Positions 44,416 to 50,779 of a DNA stretch of 50,779 nt are shown piece after piece. Below the pieces are notes generated by a model. The model saw nothing but the letters and a program-made list of their open reading frames with translations. It had not been told where the DNA came from and did not search any database. This DNA comes from Rhizobacter sp. Root1238. Lineage in GTDB: Bacteria; Pseudomonadota; Gammaproteobacteria; Burkholderiales; Burkholderiaceae_C. The translations under genes were made by a program, and so were the position numbers. The stretch spans positions 1 through 50,779 of the forward strand of contig NZ_LMDM01000027.1 in the NCBI RefSeq assembly GCF_001425825.1, in the 5' to 3' direction. Within the stretch, counting starts at the first letter, position 1; each line of letters opens with the position of its first letter.

Positions 44416-45138
44416 ACTGAAGCCGTCAGCACGGGCGACAGCCGAAAATCGGATTCGGCGCGGGGCAGTGCAGACGTCTGCACTGATCCGGACTGCTTCG
44501 CGGAGAAGAAGAAAGTCCACCTCCTGCGGGTCGTGCCGCGTGCGGCCGAAGGCGCTGCAGCGGCCACCCCGCAGCCCATCAAACACGAACCGGCCGCTCA
44601 GCATGCCGAGCCAGCCGCCCCAACCGGCGACGCATCAGACCGCGATGCGCACGAGGCGGCGGCAGCGAATGTGGCTTCGGCGCCCAGCGACATGGAAGCA
44701 GATCAGACGGAACCGGCTGCGGTGCCACCGGCAAAGCCCGTCCGCGTGCAAAGGCGAAAGGCGATCGACGAAGACGCCACTCCGTCCACCCTCGCCTGCC
44801 GCAACCGACTCGACCTGCTCAAGCGCGTTCGCGAGCGCGCCCTTGCCACCGAACGCAGCGCATTCGACCTGCGACTGGTCGCCAAGTTCGTCTGCGAATC
44901 CATCGCATGGCGCCACCGCGCGACCCTCGAAGGTCTGTACGACTGCGGCGTTGGAAACCTGGCGGCGCGCATCGATACGCTGCAGCCCTCCGAGATCGCG
45001 CTCTTCCTCCTCGACTGCGCACTCGCGACGAATGTGATGGTCGGGGAAGGCGATGCTGTGGAGCAGCCCTCCTACCTCCTGGCCGCGGCCGAGCACTACC
45101 TCTCGACTCCTACGCTGCCGACGCAACCCACAACGTGA
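44413..45138 (+). pseudogene. N-terminally truncated ParB-family partition protein
   Basis: 241 residues from the first ATG, but homology begins only at GSADVCTDPDCFAEKKKVHL, the Cys-containing segment after the HTH of mobile-element ParB proteins. The N-terminal ParB/CTPase and HTH domains are missing. A Pro/Ala-rich linker (about 45-115) leads to the C-terminal helical domain LDLLKRVRERALATERSAFD ... FLLDCALATNVMVGEGDA. The 5' boundary meets the DnaB fragment in opposite orientation, marking a rearrangement joint. Confidence 0.65.
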
Positions 45139-45167
45139 CCCGATATCAACAGCCCGACAAAGAGCAA

Positions 45168-45425
45168 ATGACCAAACTCGATCCGATCTACCTCGACCTT
45201 CCTGACGTTGCCGCCTTCACCTCGCTGTCTGAGTCGACGGTGGAAAAGCTCGTCCGCGAGGACGCTTTTCCGAAGCCTCGACTTCTCTCCGGCAGGCGTG
45301 TCGCGTGGCTGGTACGCGAGGTGACGGCTTGGTGTGAAGAACGCCCGGTGTCCAACCTCCTGCCGCCGCCGTTCACGGGCCGCCGCAAGACAGCTCTCGC
45401 GCCACAAGCCCATCGAGGTGCGTAG
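45168..45425 (+). CDS. AlpA-family phage/ICE excision regulator
   Basis: 85 residues; start at 45168 with a weak AAAGAG. YLDLPDVAAFTSLSESTVEK then LVREDAFPKPRLLSGRRVAW and VREVTAWCEERPVSN is the complete AlpA/MerR-like winged HTH (P-K-P-x-x-L-S-G-R-R-V-A-W). AlpA proteins control integrase or xis genes in cryptic prophages and ICEs; no integrase is in the window. It lies 29 bp after the ParB remnant. Confidence 0.85.
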   Translation: MTKLDPIYLDLPDVAAFTSLSESTVEKLVREDAFPKPRLLSGRRVAWLVREVTAWCEERPVSNLLPPPFTGRRKTALAPQAHRGA

Positions 45426-45675
45426 CTTGACGGGCAGCGCGGCCTGTAGCTCAGAGATACATCGAGCGGAGCCGCGCTGTCTGGCAGAGCGCGGCATCTT
45501 CCGTCAGCTATGTTCTGTTGAACGCCCGCACTTACGAGCGGCGAACTGCCGATGTCGCCCCGTTGCGCTCCTTCTGATTCTCGATCACAGCGCCGCAAAG
45601 CAGTCACCCGGGGCACAGCGATGGAGCCCAGTCACGAGGTATCTGTCGACCCCGGCGGCCAAATTCCCTTGGACT

Positions 45676-45924
45676 TCAAGGTCGCGATCTCGCGATGCTG
45701 ATCATCATCCAGATCAGCAGACCCAAGTGAATGGCGCCGATGACTGTCGCGCCCGGAGGCGGGAGTACGTAGGCCAGTCCCCAGACAGCAAGAGGCGCGC
45801 CCGCGAAGATTGGCAGGATCGAGATACTGCTCCGTCCCTCAGAGGCCAGTCGCTGAAGTGAGGACGCCGGCATCCAGACGATCCAAGTGAGCGTTGCGAT
45901 GATGAGAACCTGAAGATGCGTCAT
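45676..45924 (-). CDS. Small hydrophobic membrane protein, unknown
   Basis: 82 residues. Predicted helices at about 4-22 (LQVLIIATLTWIVWMPASSL), about 35-54 (SILPIFAGAPLAVWGLAYVL) and about 57-78 (GATVIGAIHLGLLIWMMISI). The Shine-Dalgarno is weak. Not recognised; consistent hydrophobicity argues for a real gene. Confidence 0.5.
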   Translation of the reverse strand: MTHLQVLIIATLTWIVWMPASSLQRLASEGRSSISILPIFAGAPLAVWGLAYVLPPPGATVIGAIHLGLLIWMMISIARSRP

Positions 45925-46044
45925 CTAGCCGTCGCTCTTTCCGATTTGGCAGGCCTCGCTCGCCATTGTCTCTGCAGGCAGTCGCTGGCGACTGACAGCA
46001 CGTGGCCGGCTGTTGCCGGTCGTCGGAAGGTGAACCCACCGCGC

Positions 46045-46572
46045 CTATCTCCTTGTCCAAACCCGCATACGTTTGACCAAGAACACAGCCGTGTTGAACA
46101 CCAGCGTGCCCACGCTGATGAAGAATGCCGCGGCGAAAAGCAAAAGCCACAGCGACTGCGAAGTCATACCGCAGTTGACTTGATAGTCCTCGCACAGGTA
46201 TGCCTTTTCAGACGAAGTGACATCGTCACCCGCGCCATCCTCGTCACGACCATTGCGTCCCGCGGAGTGAATCTCGAACCCGAGCTTTGATGGTGTTCGC
46301 CGATAGATGTACAGATTCCCCCAAGCGTCGCGCGGTAGTCGCTCGAGCAAGCGTGGCGTGCCATGGACCAGGACATCAAGCCCCTGTGACTCGGTTGGAA
46401 GGTCGCCGTGATCTCCTCGATAGATGTCAACGGCCTGATAAAGATTCGCGATGTCTACTAAGCTCACCTGAAGTCGGTATCCACGGTGGTCGATGCTGGA
46501 CAAGGGACCGAGTATCGAGCATGCCAACGCTCCGAAGGCAACAACGGCAGCGACTAGTGTTGATCGGCGCAT
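46045..46572 (-). CDS. GspG-like (T2SS major pseudopilin fold) domain protein, atypical
   Basis: 175 residues from the ATG at 46572 (an upstream TTG at 46611 is less likely). After an N-terminal membrane segment (about 4-25) comes LVDIANLYQAVDIYRGDHGD, LPTESQGLDVL and PRDAWGNLYIYRRTPSKLGF, then EIHSAGRNGRDEDGAGDD. This is the calcium-loop end of T2SSG-type pseudopilins. The prepilin cleavage motif and FTLIE helix are absent. A second membrane helix lies at about 143-165 (LWLLLFAAAFFISVGTLVF). It is therefore a double-spanning protein displaying a pseudopilin globular domain. No secretion genes adjoin it except the PilP-like gene about 330 bp upstream. Confidence 0.65.
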   Translation of the reverse strand: MRRSTLVAAVVAFGALACSILGPLSSIDHRGYRLQVSLVDIANLYQAVDIYRGDHGDLPTESQGLDVLVHGTPRLLERLPRDAWGNLYIYRRTPSKLGFEIHSAGRNGRDEDGAGDDVTSSEKAYLCEDYQVNCGMTSQSLWLLLFAAAFFISVGTLVFNTAVFLVKRMRVWTRR

Positions 46573-46899
46573 GGAATGCCCACTGAATCTCGTTCTCCCC
46601 GTTAGGACCAAGCTGCCGCGCGTCGCCTGCTCGCCCCGGCGTGACTAACGGCAACATCGTAGCCGCTCATCGCTTACCGGAAGAGCGGTCGTTTCTGAAG
46701 GGCAGCCTCTGCCCGGCTACAGCCTTTCGAGCGCTGCAGCCGCCAGGTCCTGAGCGACCCTGAGTGACTTGGCCGAGCGCGCGAGGTCGAGCGCTCCAAA
46801 GCTGTCATTCAACGTTTGACATGAGCGGCACTGGCCAGCGTACCGGACGGCACCCTCACGACGGACACAGAGGCTCCCGCCTTCAGACCAACGGCGTTC
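46573..46899. other. Gene-free spacer between the GspG-like and PilP-like genes
   Basis: 327 bp without a convincing gene. It contains GGGCAG-cct-CTGCCC (46700-46714), and GTAGCCG / CGGCTAC arms enclose roughly the same area (46661-46721). These look like degenerate structured repeats. Confidence 0.5.
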
Positions 46900-47280
46900 T
46901 CAGTTCCTTGGGAACTCCACGAACTGCTCGACCCATTCACCATTTCGTTCAACCACTTGTCTCAGGACAATGACCCGCTTGTCGATCTTCACGATCTTCC
47001 CGGTGTTCTCGCCCATATAGTCGCCGAGACTGAGGTGATGCACTGTTCCCCGCTCGTCCTGAATCAGCACGACTTCCCGGCCACGCTGGGTGACCGAACC
47101 GACAAACCTCAAGCAATCGAGAGTTACCGTGTCTTGAAGTGCGCCGAACGAACCTGGACCATCGAGCTGAGCCGGCTCATTGGGTTGACGTTGAAACCGC
47201 ACGCATGCGGTTGAAGTCACCGGAACGACCAGTGTGCTCAAGCAGGCGAGGAGGATTGCAATGTGAAGCACGGCGTTCAA
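46900..47280 (-). CDS. Orphan PilP-like exported protein
   Basis: 126 residues. The TTG start at 47280 is preceded by GGAG at five bases. A signal sequence (VLHIAILLACLSTLVVPVTS) ends before Cys26, which is a poor lipobox. Residues about 50-124 match the PilP beta-sandwich pattern: LRFVGSVTQRGREVVLIQDE, VHHLSLGDYMGENTGKIVKI, IVLRQVVERNGEWVEQFVEF. Genuine PilP works with PilN/PilO/PilQ in type IV pili and is longer. None of those genes is here. Inferred: a detached paralogue. Confidence 0.65.
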   Translation of the reverse strand: MNAVLHIAILLACLSTLVVPVTSTACVRFQRQPNEPAQLDGPGSFGALQDTVTLDCLRFVGSVTQRGREVVLIQDERGTVHHLSLGDYMGENTGKIVKIDKRVIVLRQVVERNGEWVEQFVEFPRN

Positions 47281-47349
47281 GGTCTCCGAAGACCACTGTA
47301 CCCGCTAGCCGTCGTTGTGCCAGACTGTGCGCCTTCGCACGTCGCCCCG

Positions 47350-47455
47350 AAAGCGGTCGCACGTGCCGGCCGACCAAGCAACGACCGACTGCCTGCAGGC
47401 GAATGCACGAACATACACTGTCGGCCAATACCGGCCGGTCGCAGGCGACCGCTTT
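47350..47455. repeat. Nested long-range inverted repeats
   Basis: AAAGCGGTCGC (47350-47360) pairs perfectly with GCGACCGCTTT (47445-47455). Inside it GGCCGAC (47368-47374) pairs with GTCGGCC (47420-47426). The intervening 45 bases are unpaired at this level. It lies in the gap between the divergent genes at 46900 and 47528. Confidence 0.6.
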
Positions 47456-47527
47456 GAGGTAGGCTGAAGCGCAATGGTTTCTTGAGTCATATCCGTTCAA
47501 CTGGCGCACGCGTTCTTGCCGACCAAA

Positions 47528-48397
47528 ATGAACATACGCCGCCTCATCGTCAGTCTCTTCATCAGCGTCCTTCTCGTTGCGGTGGCCTTTGGTGGGGCCG
47601 GCGAAGCTCTGAGTCGGCCTGCAACGGGATCTGTCGGCCCGGCGCCGCTGGATCTGCACGCCACCTCGGTCGTCGTTCGCACAGCTTCCGGGGGAGCCGT
47701 TTCTGGTTGGCTTGTTCTTGGCCGGCCTCGCTCGGGTGCGGTCCTTCTACTGCATGGCGTACGGAGTGATCGACGACAGATGGTCGAACGTGCCAGGCTG
47801 CTTAGCGGTTTGGGGTATACGGCATTCCTGATCGACCTTCCCGCTCACGGCGAGAGCACTGGTGACCGAATCACGTTCGGAGTTCGTGAAGCCGAAGGCG
47901 TCAGCGCCGCATTGGACTATCTCCGGAACAGACTCCCAAGCGAAAGAATCGGAATCGTCGGAGTGTCACTCGGTGCGGCATCTGCGGTGCTTGCGAAAGC
48001 GGTGCCGTCACCGGACGCGGTTGTTCTGGAGTCCATGTTCCCCACCATTGCAGAAGCGGTCTCCGACCGGCTGGTAAGGCAGTTGGGGCCGGCCGGGCGA
48101 TATCTGGCCCCGCCCTTGCTGTGGCAACTCCCGCTGCGTCTCGGACTGCATCCTGAACAGATTCAGCCAATCATGGACATCCCGTCGCTGAATGCGCCCG
48201 TCCTCATCGCCTCAGGCACAGCGGACGAGCACACAACCCTCGCGGAGAGCAAGCGCATATTCGAGGCGGCACGTGAGCCAAAACAATTCTGGGCAGTCGA
48301 AGGGGCTGCTCATGTAGACCTTTATAGGCATGGCCCAAAAGCGTATCAAAACACGGTCCTACCGTTCCTGGAAAAGCACCTCCGAAGTGGGATCTGA
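47528..48397 (+). CDS. Exported or membrane-anchored alpha/beta hydrolase
   Basis: 289 residues from the ATG at 47528. An N-terminal hydrophobic signal (IVSLFISVLLVAVAFGGAG) is followed by a serine-hydrolase fold: VLLLHGVRSDRRQMVERARL (oxyanion His-Gly), IDLPAHGESTGDRITFG, nucleophile elbow IGIVGVSLGAASAVLA (Ser147), acid in LIASGTADEHTTLAES (Asp233) and base in VEGAAHVDLYRHG (His262). This layout is typical of the Bem46/YfhR-like peptidase/lipase group. The catalytic triad is complete. Substrate unknown. Confidence 0.88.
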   Translation: MNIRRLIVSLFISVLLVAVAFGGAGEALSRPATGSVGPAPLDLHATSVVVRTASGGAVSGWLVLGRPRSGAVLLLHGVRSDRRQMVERARLLSGLGYTAFLIDLPAHGESTGDRITFGVREAEGVSAALDYLRNRLPSERIGIVGVSLGAASAVLAKAVPSPDAVVLESMFPTIAEAVSDRLVRQLGPAGRYLAPPLLWQLPLRLGLHPEQIQPIMDIPSLNAPVLIASGTADEHTTLAESKRIFEAAREPKQFWAVEGAAHVDLYRHGPKAYQNTVLPFLEKHLRSGI

Positions 48398-48566
48398 TGC
48401 TTTCGTCAGCCACGTATGCAAGCGTTGGTGCTGCCTACCACCCGGGTCAGTTTCTGCCGCCCCGGGCCATGTGCTCGAGTGTCGGAGGCCGGCCAGTTGC
48501 GGGTATTAGCGATAGACTGCTTTCGGGCATGCTGACGGCGCAACTAACGGCCCAGGATTGCCGTCG

Positions 48567-48740
48567 TCATTCAGACTTGTTGCTTGCCACGAAGGCGAGG
48601 AGCAAACATAGCGCTGCGCCACAAATTGCCAATGCGTCGGCCCAGAGCGGTGTGTAGGCAGATAGCAATCTCTGACCGATCAACAGTACACAGGCCAGAA
48701 CTACCAACGCAATTCCAGCGGCGTTCATTCCGCTTTTCAT
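48567..48740 (-). CDS. 57-residue two-helix membrane protein, candidate immunity or partner protein
   Basis: MKSGMNAAGIALVVLACVLL begins the first helix (about 6-24) and LWADALAICGAALCLLLAFV the second (about 32-51), with a charged SNKSE tail. Its ATG overlaps the stop of the mini-RHS gene (ATGA), so synthesis is coupled. Not recognised. Position directly after an RHS-tip protein is what one expects of an immunity protein, but that is inference. Confidence 0.6.
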   Translation of the reverse strand: MKSGMNAAGIALVVLACVLLIGQRLLSAYTPLWADALAICGAALCLLLAFVASNKSE

Positions 48741-49291
48741 CTGACCTCGCACATCGGTGGCTTGATTTCGCAGTGACTCAACAACGGGCCCACTGCATAC
48801 CCCAAGGATCCTGCTGCTGTTGCAGGGTTGGTGAACACAGAAACACCTCTCCCAATTAGGCTCATGAGGCGGGTTCCAGCGCCAAGTCGCGTTGCAATCT
48901 CGGGCACCTGATTTGCGACAACATTCCCCGCTACGGCACCCCCGCCCTTGCCCACAACACCTATGCCAAGTATGCACATTGTGTCGTACCGCTTCACGCT
49001 CCCATAGTAGGGAGGTGGAATGCCGGCCGCTGCCATCGACTCAGCGCACAGTGAATCAGGAGACGTGTCGCAAATACCCGGCCGCCGCACCGTGACCACT
49101 GGGTCATAGCCATTGCCGGGGCGCCCATACGGCAGTCCGGCAGCTTCGTCCGCATTGGTCAAGAGCACATCCAATCCGTTGGGATCGATGTAGGAGAGTG
49201 GGTTGCCATTTACATAGGTCGCATGAGCGCCGCCTTGCAAAGCGACAAAGAGCGATGCTCCAAAGTACAGCTTCCTGGGCCACTTGTTCAC
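48737..49291 (-). CDS. Signal peptide fused directly to an RHS-core tip (mini-RHS effector-like protein)
   Basis: 184 residues. The GTG start has a perfect AGGAGG eight bases upstream. The signal peptide KLYFGASLFVALQGGAHA is followed immediately by TYVNGNPLSYIDPNGLDVLL. Y-V-x-N-x-P-x-x-x-x-D-P-x-G-L is the conserved end of the RHS repeat-associated core domain, the point where polymorphic toxin tips begin. The remaining ~145 residues contain a Cys-rich section (RRPGICDTSPDSLCAES), a Gly/Val membrane-like stretch (CILGIGVVGKGGGAVAGNVV) and a C-terminal CEIKPPMC. No toxin family is recognised. The RHS shell is completely missing. Confidence 0.7.
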   Translation of the reverse strand: MNKWPRKLYFGASLFVALQGGAHATYVNGNPLSYIDPNGLDVLLTNADEAAGLPYGRPGNGYDPVVTVRRPGICDTSPDSLCAESMAAAGIPPPYYGSVKRYDTMCILGIGVVGKGGGAVAGNVVANQVPEIATRLGAGTRLMSLIGRGVSVFTNPATAAGSLGYAVGPLLSHCEIKPPMCEVR

Positions 49292-49315
49292 GGGTCAATC
49301 CTCCTGAATGATTAT

Positions 49316-50368
49316 TTATTGCTTGGCCGTTCTGGCCAGCCGAATTCTCTCGCGGTATGCAGCTTCCATGGCGGGTGTTGGCGGCCTGTAGCCGAGGGCT
49401 TTGGCCTTGGTGCCCCAATAGGCCCACCCGCTTTCGATCTGCTCGTATCGTGGCCGCATGTTCACGGGGATGTCGGACGGCTGCGGGTACTTCTCCACAA
49501 ACAAGTGTTGCCGGAGCCCGAGATACCCGAAGTAGGCATGGACCATGGCGACCACGTCTTTCGGGTAGTGGTCCACCAGCAGCAGAGCAAGCTTGACGCG
49601 CGCCTCCTCGCCGTCGGCGGACCTGTCGCTTTCGTATTTGTCCAGCAGCGGCTCGGCGATGACGGCCACGGTTTCCTTCTTCGTCAGCGGCTGAAGATAG
49701 ATGCCGCTCGCGAGCGCATCTGCCGTCAGGCTGGGGAACTGCTTCTTCTGCCACTCATCATCCGCCCAACCACCTCCGCTGGTGGTCTCGACGCCATACC
49801 ACTGCCCATTGTCGCCCTTGAATTTCACGTAGATGTGGGCGGGAGCCTTCACGAGGGTGACCGGGATCCCCAGCTTCTGTCCGAGGATGACGAACAAAAT
49901 GGGCATCGAGACGCAGTTGCCTTTGTGGGTGCGCAGGTAGACGGAGAGCAGCTTCGCGCTCGGATTGCGATCGTCTTCCAGGTTGTACACGTACGGCAGC
50001 CTGGCGCTCAGAAGTGGTGGCTGATAGAGGTAGTCCCGCAACACCTTGAACTTGGCGAGATTGCTGGCGCCGAGCGGGAAGGCAGCGCGGACCTCCCCGG
50101 CCATGTCGCCCAGTTGTTTGAGGACGGCGGCCTTGTCGATCGATGGGTCGAGGATCTTGTCGACGGTCAGCTTGATGACCGCGAAGTCCATCTGAGCTTC
50201 CGGCTGCTGGAGCATCGAGCGCACGGTCTCGAAATTCGAATCATAGACACCGGTGCGACGCGCCTGGGCCGTGGGTGACGCAAGCACCAGCACCAACAAA
50301 ATCAAGAGCAGCAGCGTTGTCGGCCACTGCTTGATTGACGAAGGAAAAAGGGTCGGATTGGTCGTCAT
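49316..50368 (-). CDS. Exported transglutaminase-like (SirB1/Transglut_core2-type) protein
   Basis: 350 residues with signal peptide/anchor (TLLLLILLVLVLASPTAQA). The papain-like triad is readable: Cys152 in LRTHKGNCVSMPILFVILGQ, His178 in VTLVKAPAHIYVKFKG and an acidic residue at Glu194 in WYGVETTSGGGW. The DFAVIKLTVDKILDPSID block before the catalytic domain resembles SirB1/YchA-like proteins. A helical repeat-like C-terminus follows. The small 24-bp gap to the mini-RHS gene suggests one transcript. Possible role: protein maturation or a cell-wall/protein amide reaction in the periplasm; substrate unknown. Confidence 0.85.
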   Translation of the reverse strand: MTTNPTLFPSSIKQWPTTLLLLILLVLVLASPTAQARRTGVYDSNFETVRSMLQQPEAQMDFAVIKLTVDKILDPSIDKAAVLKQLGDMAGEVRAAFPLGASNLAKFKVLRDYLYQPPLLSARLPYVYNLEDDRNPSAKLLSVYLRTHKGNCVSMPILFVILGQKLGIPVTLVKAPAHIYVKFKGDNGQWYGVETTSGGGWADDEWQKKQFPSLTADALASGIYLQPLTKKETVAVIAEPLLDKYESDRSADGEEARVKLALLLVDHYPKDVVAMVHAYFGYLGLRQHLFVEKYPQPSDIPVNMRPRYEQIESGWAYWGTKAKALGYRPPTPAMEAAYRERIRLARTAKQ

Positions 50369-50779
50369 CGTGAGGCTGATGCCAGGCGCTGTGGTGGCGA
50401 GGTATACAGCTTCCGTCGTCCAATTCGGGCCGGGTGGGAGAACGTGAGAGCGTACCAGAGACCGAGAGACCAGCAGTGCGTCCGAGAGGCTGTCGAAGCA
50501 CTCGGTGAACTAGAGAGACTTGATGGCGCTGCCGCAGAGGTTTCCAACGAACAGTCTGGCAAGAGAGCCAAGTGGTTTGCCAACGATGGAACCACAGTCC
50601 GTTGTCCGTTGGCTTCGGCTTTGTGCGATTGGGACGCTTCGCCATGTCGTCACGTACGGGGCTGTCAGGATTTCTGTGTGCGAGGCGGTTGAGCTGAATT
50701 GGCTATTGGCCGACTCGCTTATCGACTGCCGTGCGCCGGCAGTGTGAATCGCTCCTCGTAGACCACAGCGAATTGGTTC
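50369..50779. other. Right-edge stretch without a recognised gene
   Basis: 411 bp. Short open frames exist on both strands (for example 50520-50747 plus), but none has a recognised motif. It includes the upstream region of the transglutaminase-like gene. A gene cut by the window edge cannot be excluded. Confidence 0.5.

Noticed and set aside
45441-45475. tRNA-like start GGCCTGTAGCTCAG with a CTC/GAG D-stem
   Set aside because: No anticodon arm, T-arm or acceptor partner follows. At best a short relic near the mobile-element remnants, possibly coincidence.
45426-49315. Chromosomal integron cassette array (many small unrelated genes, short spacers)
   Set aside because: No convincing attC pairs (RYYYAAC ... 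GTTRRRY with conserved inner boxes) could be placed at regular positions, and genes are on both strands; no integrase seen.
50241-50645. Minus-strand open frame upstream of the transglutaminase-like gene
   Set aside because: Basic, motif-free translation overlapping the start and signal-peptide region of the real gene.

Overview
The window looks like chromosome of a high-GC betaproteobacterium, most likely Burkholderiales (Roseateles/Mitsuaria/Rubrivivax-like; the genus is inferred). The grounds are strongly GC-biased third positions with long antisense shadow frames, PEP-CTERM proteins, many LysR regulators, an LIV-type transporter operon and beta-proteobacterial protein styles. No rRNA, complete tRNA, intact IS element or CRISPR array was seen.

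Layout. (1) 1-5384, minus strand: three secreted glycan-directed proteins, namely a partial protein with an Ala-Pro linker, a beta-trefoil plus beta-helix protein, and a GH18 chitinase with two CBM5/12 modules. Terminators and candidate sugar-regulator operators lie between them. (2) 5548-15781: a VOC protein, a membrane protein, a TetR-SDR pair with matching operators, a chemoreceptor behind a sigma-28-like promoter, a LysR gene divergent from argC-argD, an alpha/beta hydrolase lacking the usual catalytic His, and two tandem paralogous PEP-CTERM proteins. (3) 15910-27327: a nine-gene minus-strand cluster (SDR, LivJ-H-M-G-F-type ABC importer, BKACE cleavage enzyme, MFE-type SDR, FAD monooxygenase) divergent from a GAF/PucR regulator, probably a dedicated uptake and catabolic route for an acid that passes through a beta-keto acid. 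(4) 27343-40318: a fused tannase-like/carboxylesterase lipoprotein, then regulator-enzyme pairs (LysR-SDR, LysR-carboxymuconolactone decarboxylase family, HxlR-SDR, MarR/GNAT-SDR), a JmjC-type oxygenase and a RecQ-like helicase.

(5) 40517-50779 is accessory, with visibly lower GC. It opens with a translationally coupled two-lipoprotein operon, one member carrying an HELGH zinc-protease motif. A graveyard of truncated phage/mobile-element genes follows (terminase small subunit, tail-like protein, DnaB, ParB, AlpA). Then come orphan genes with GspG-like and PilP-like domains, an exported alpha/beta hydrolase, and a compact operon of a transglutaminase-like protein, a signal peptide fused directly to an RHS-core tip, and a 57-residue membrane protein overlapping it by four bases.

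The strongest candidates for undescribed biology are the lipoprotein-protease pair (40517-42732) and the transglutaminase/mini-RHS/small membrane protein operon (48567-50368). The fused esterase with coordinated loss of both CS-D-HC cysteines and the BKACE-importer cluster are further testable leads. All functional statements rest on motif reading by eye; no searches were run.
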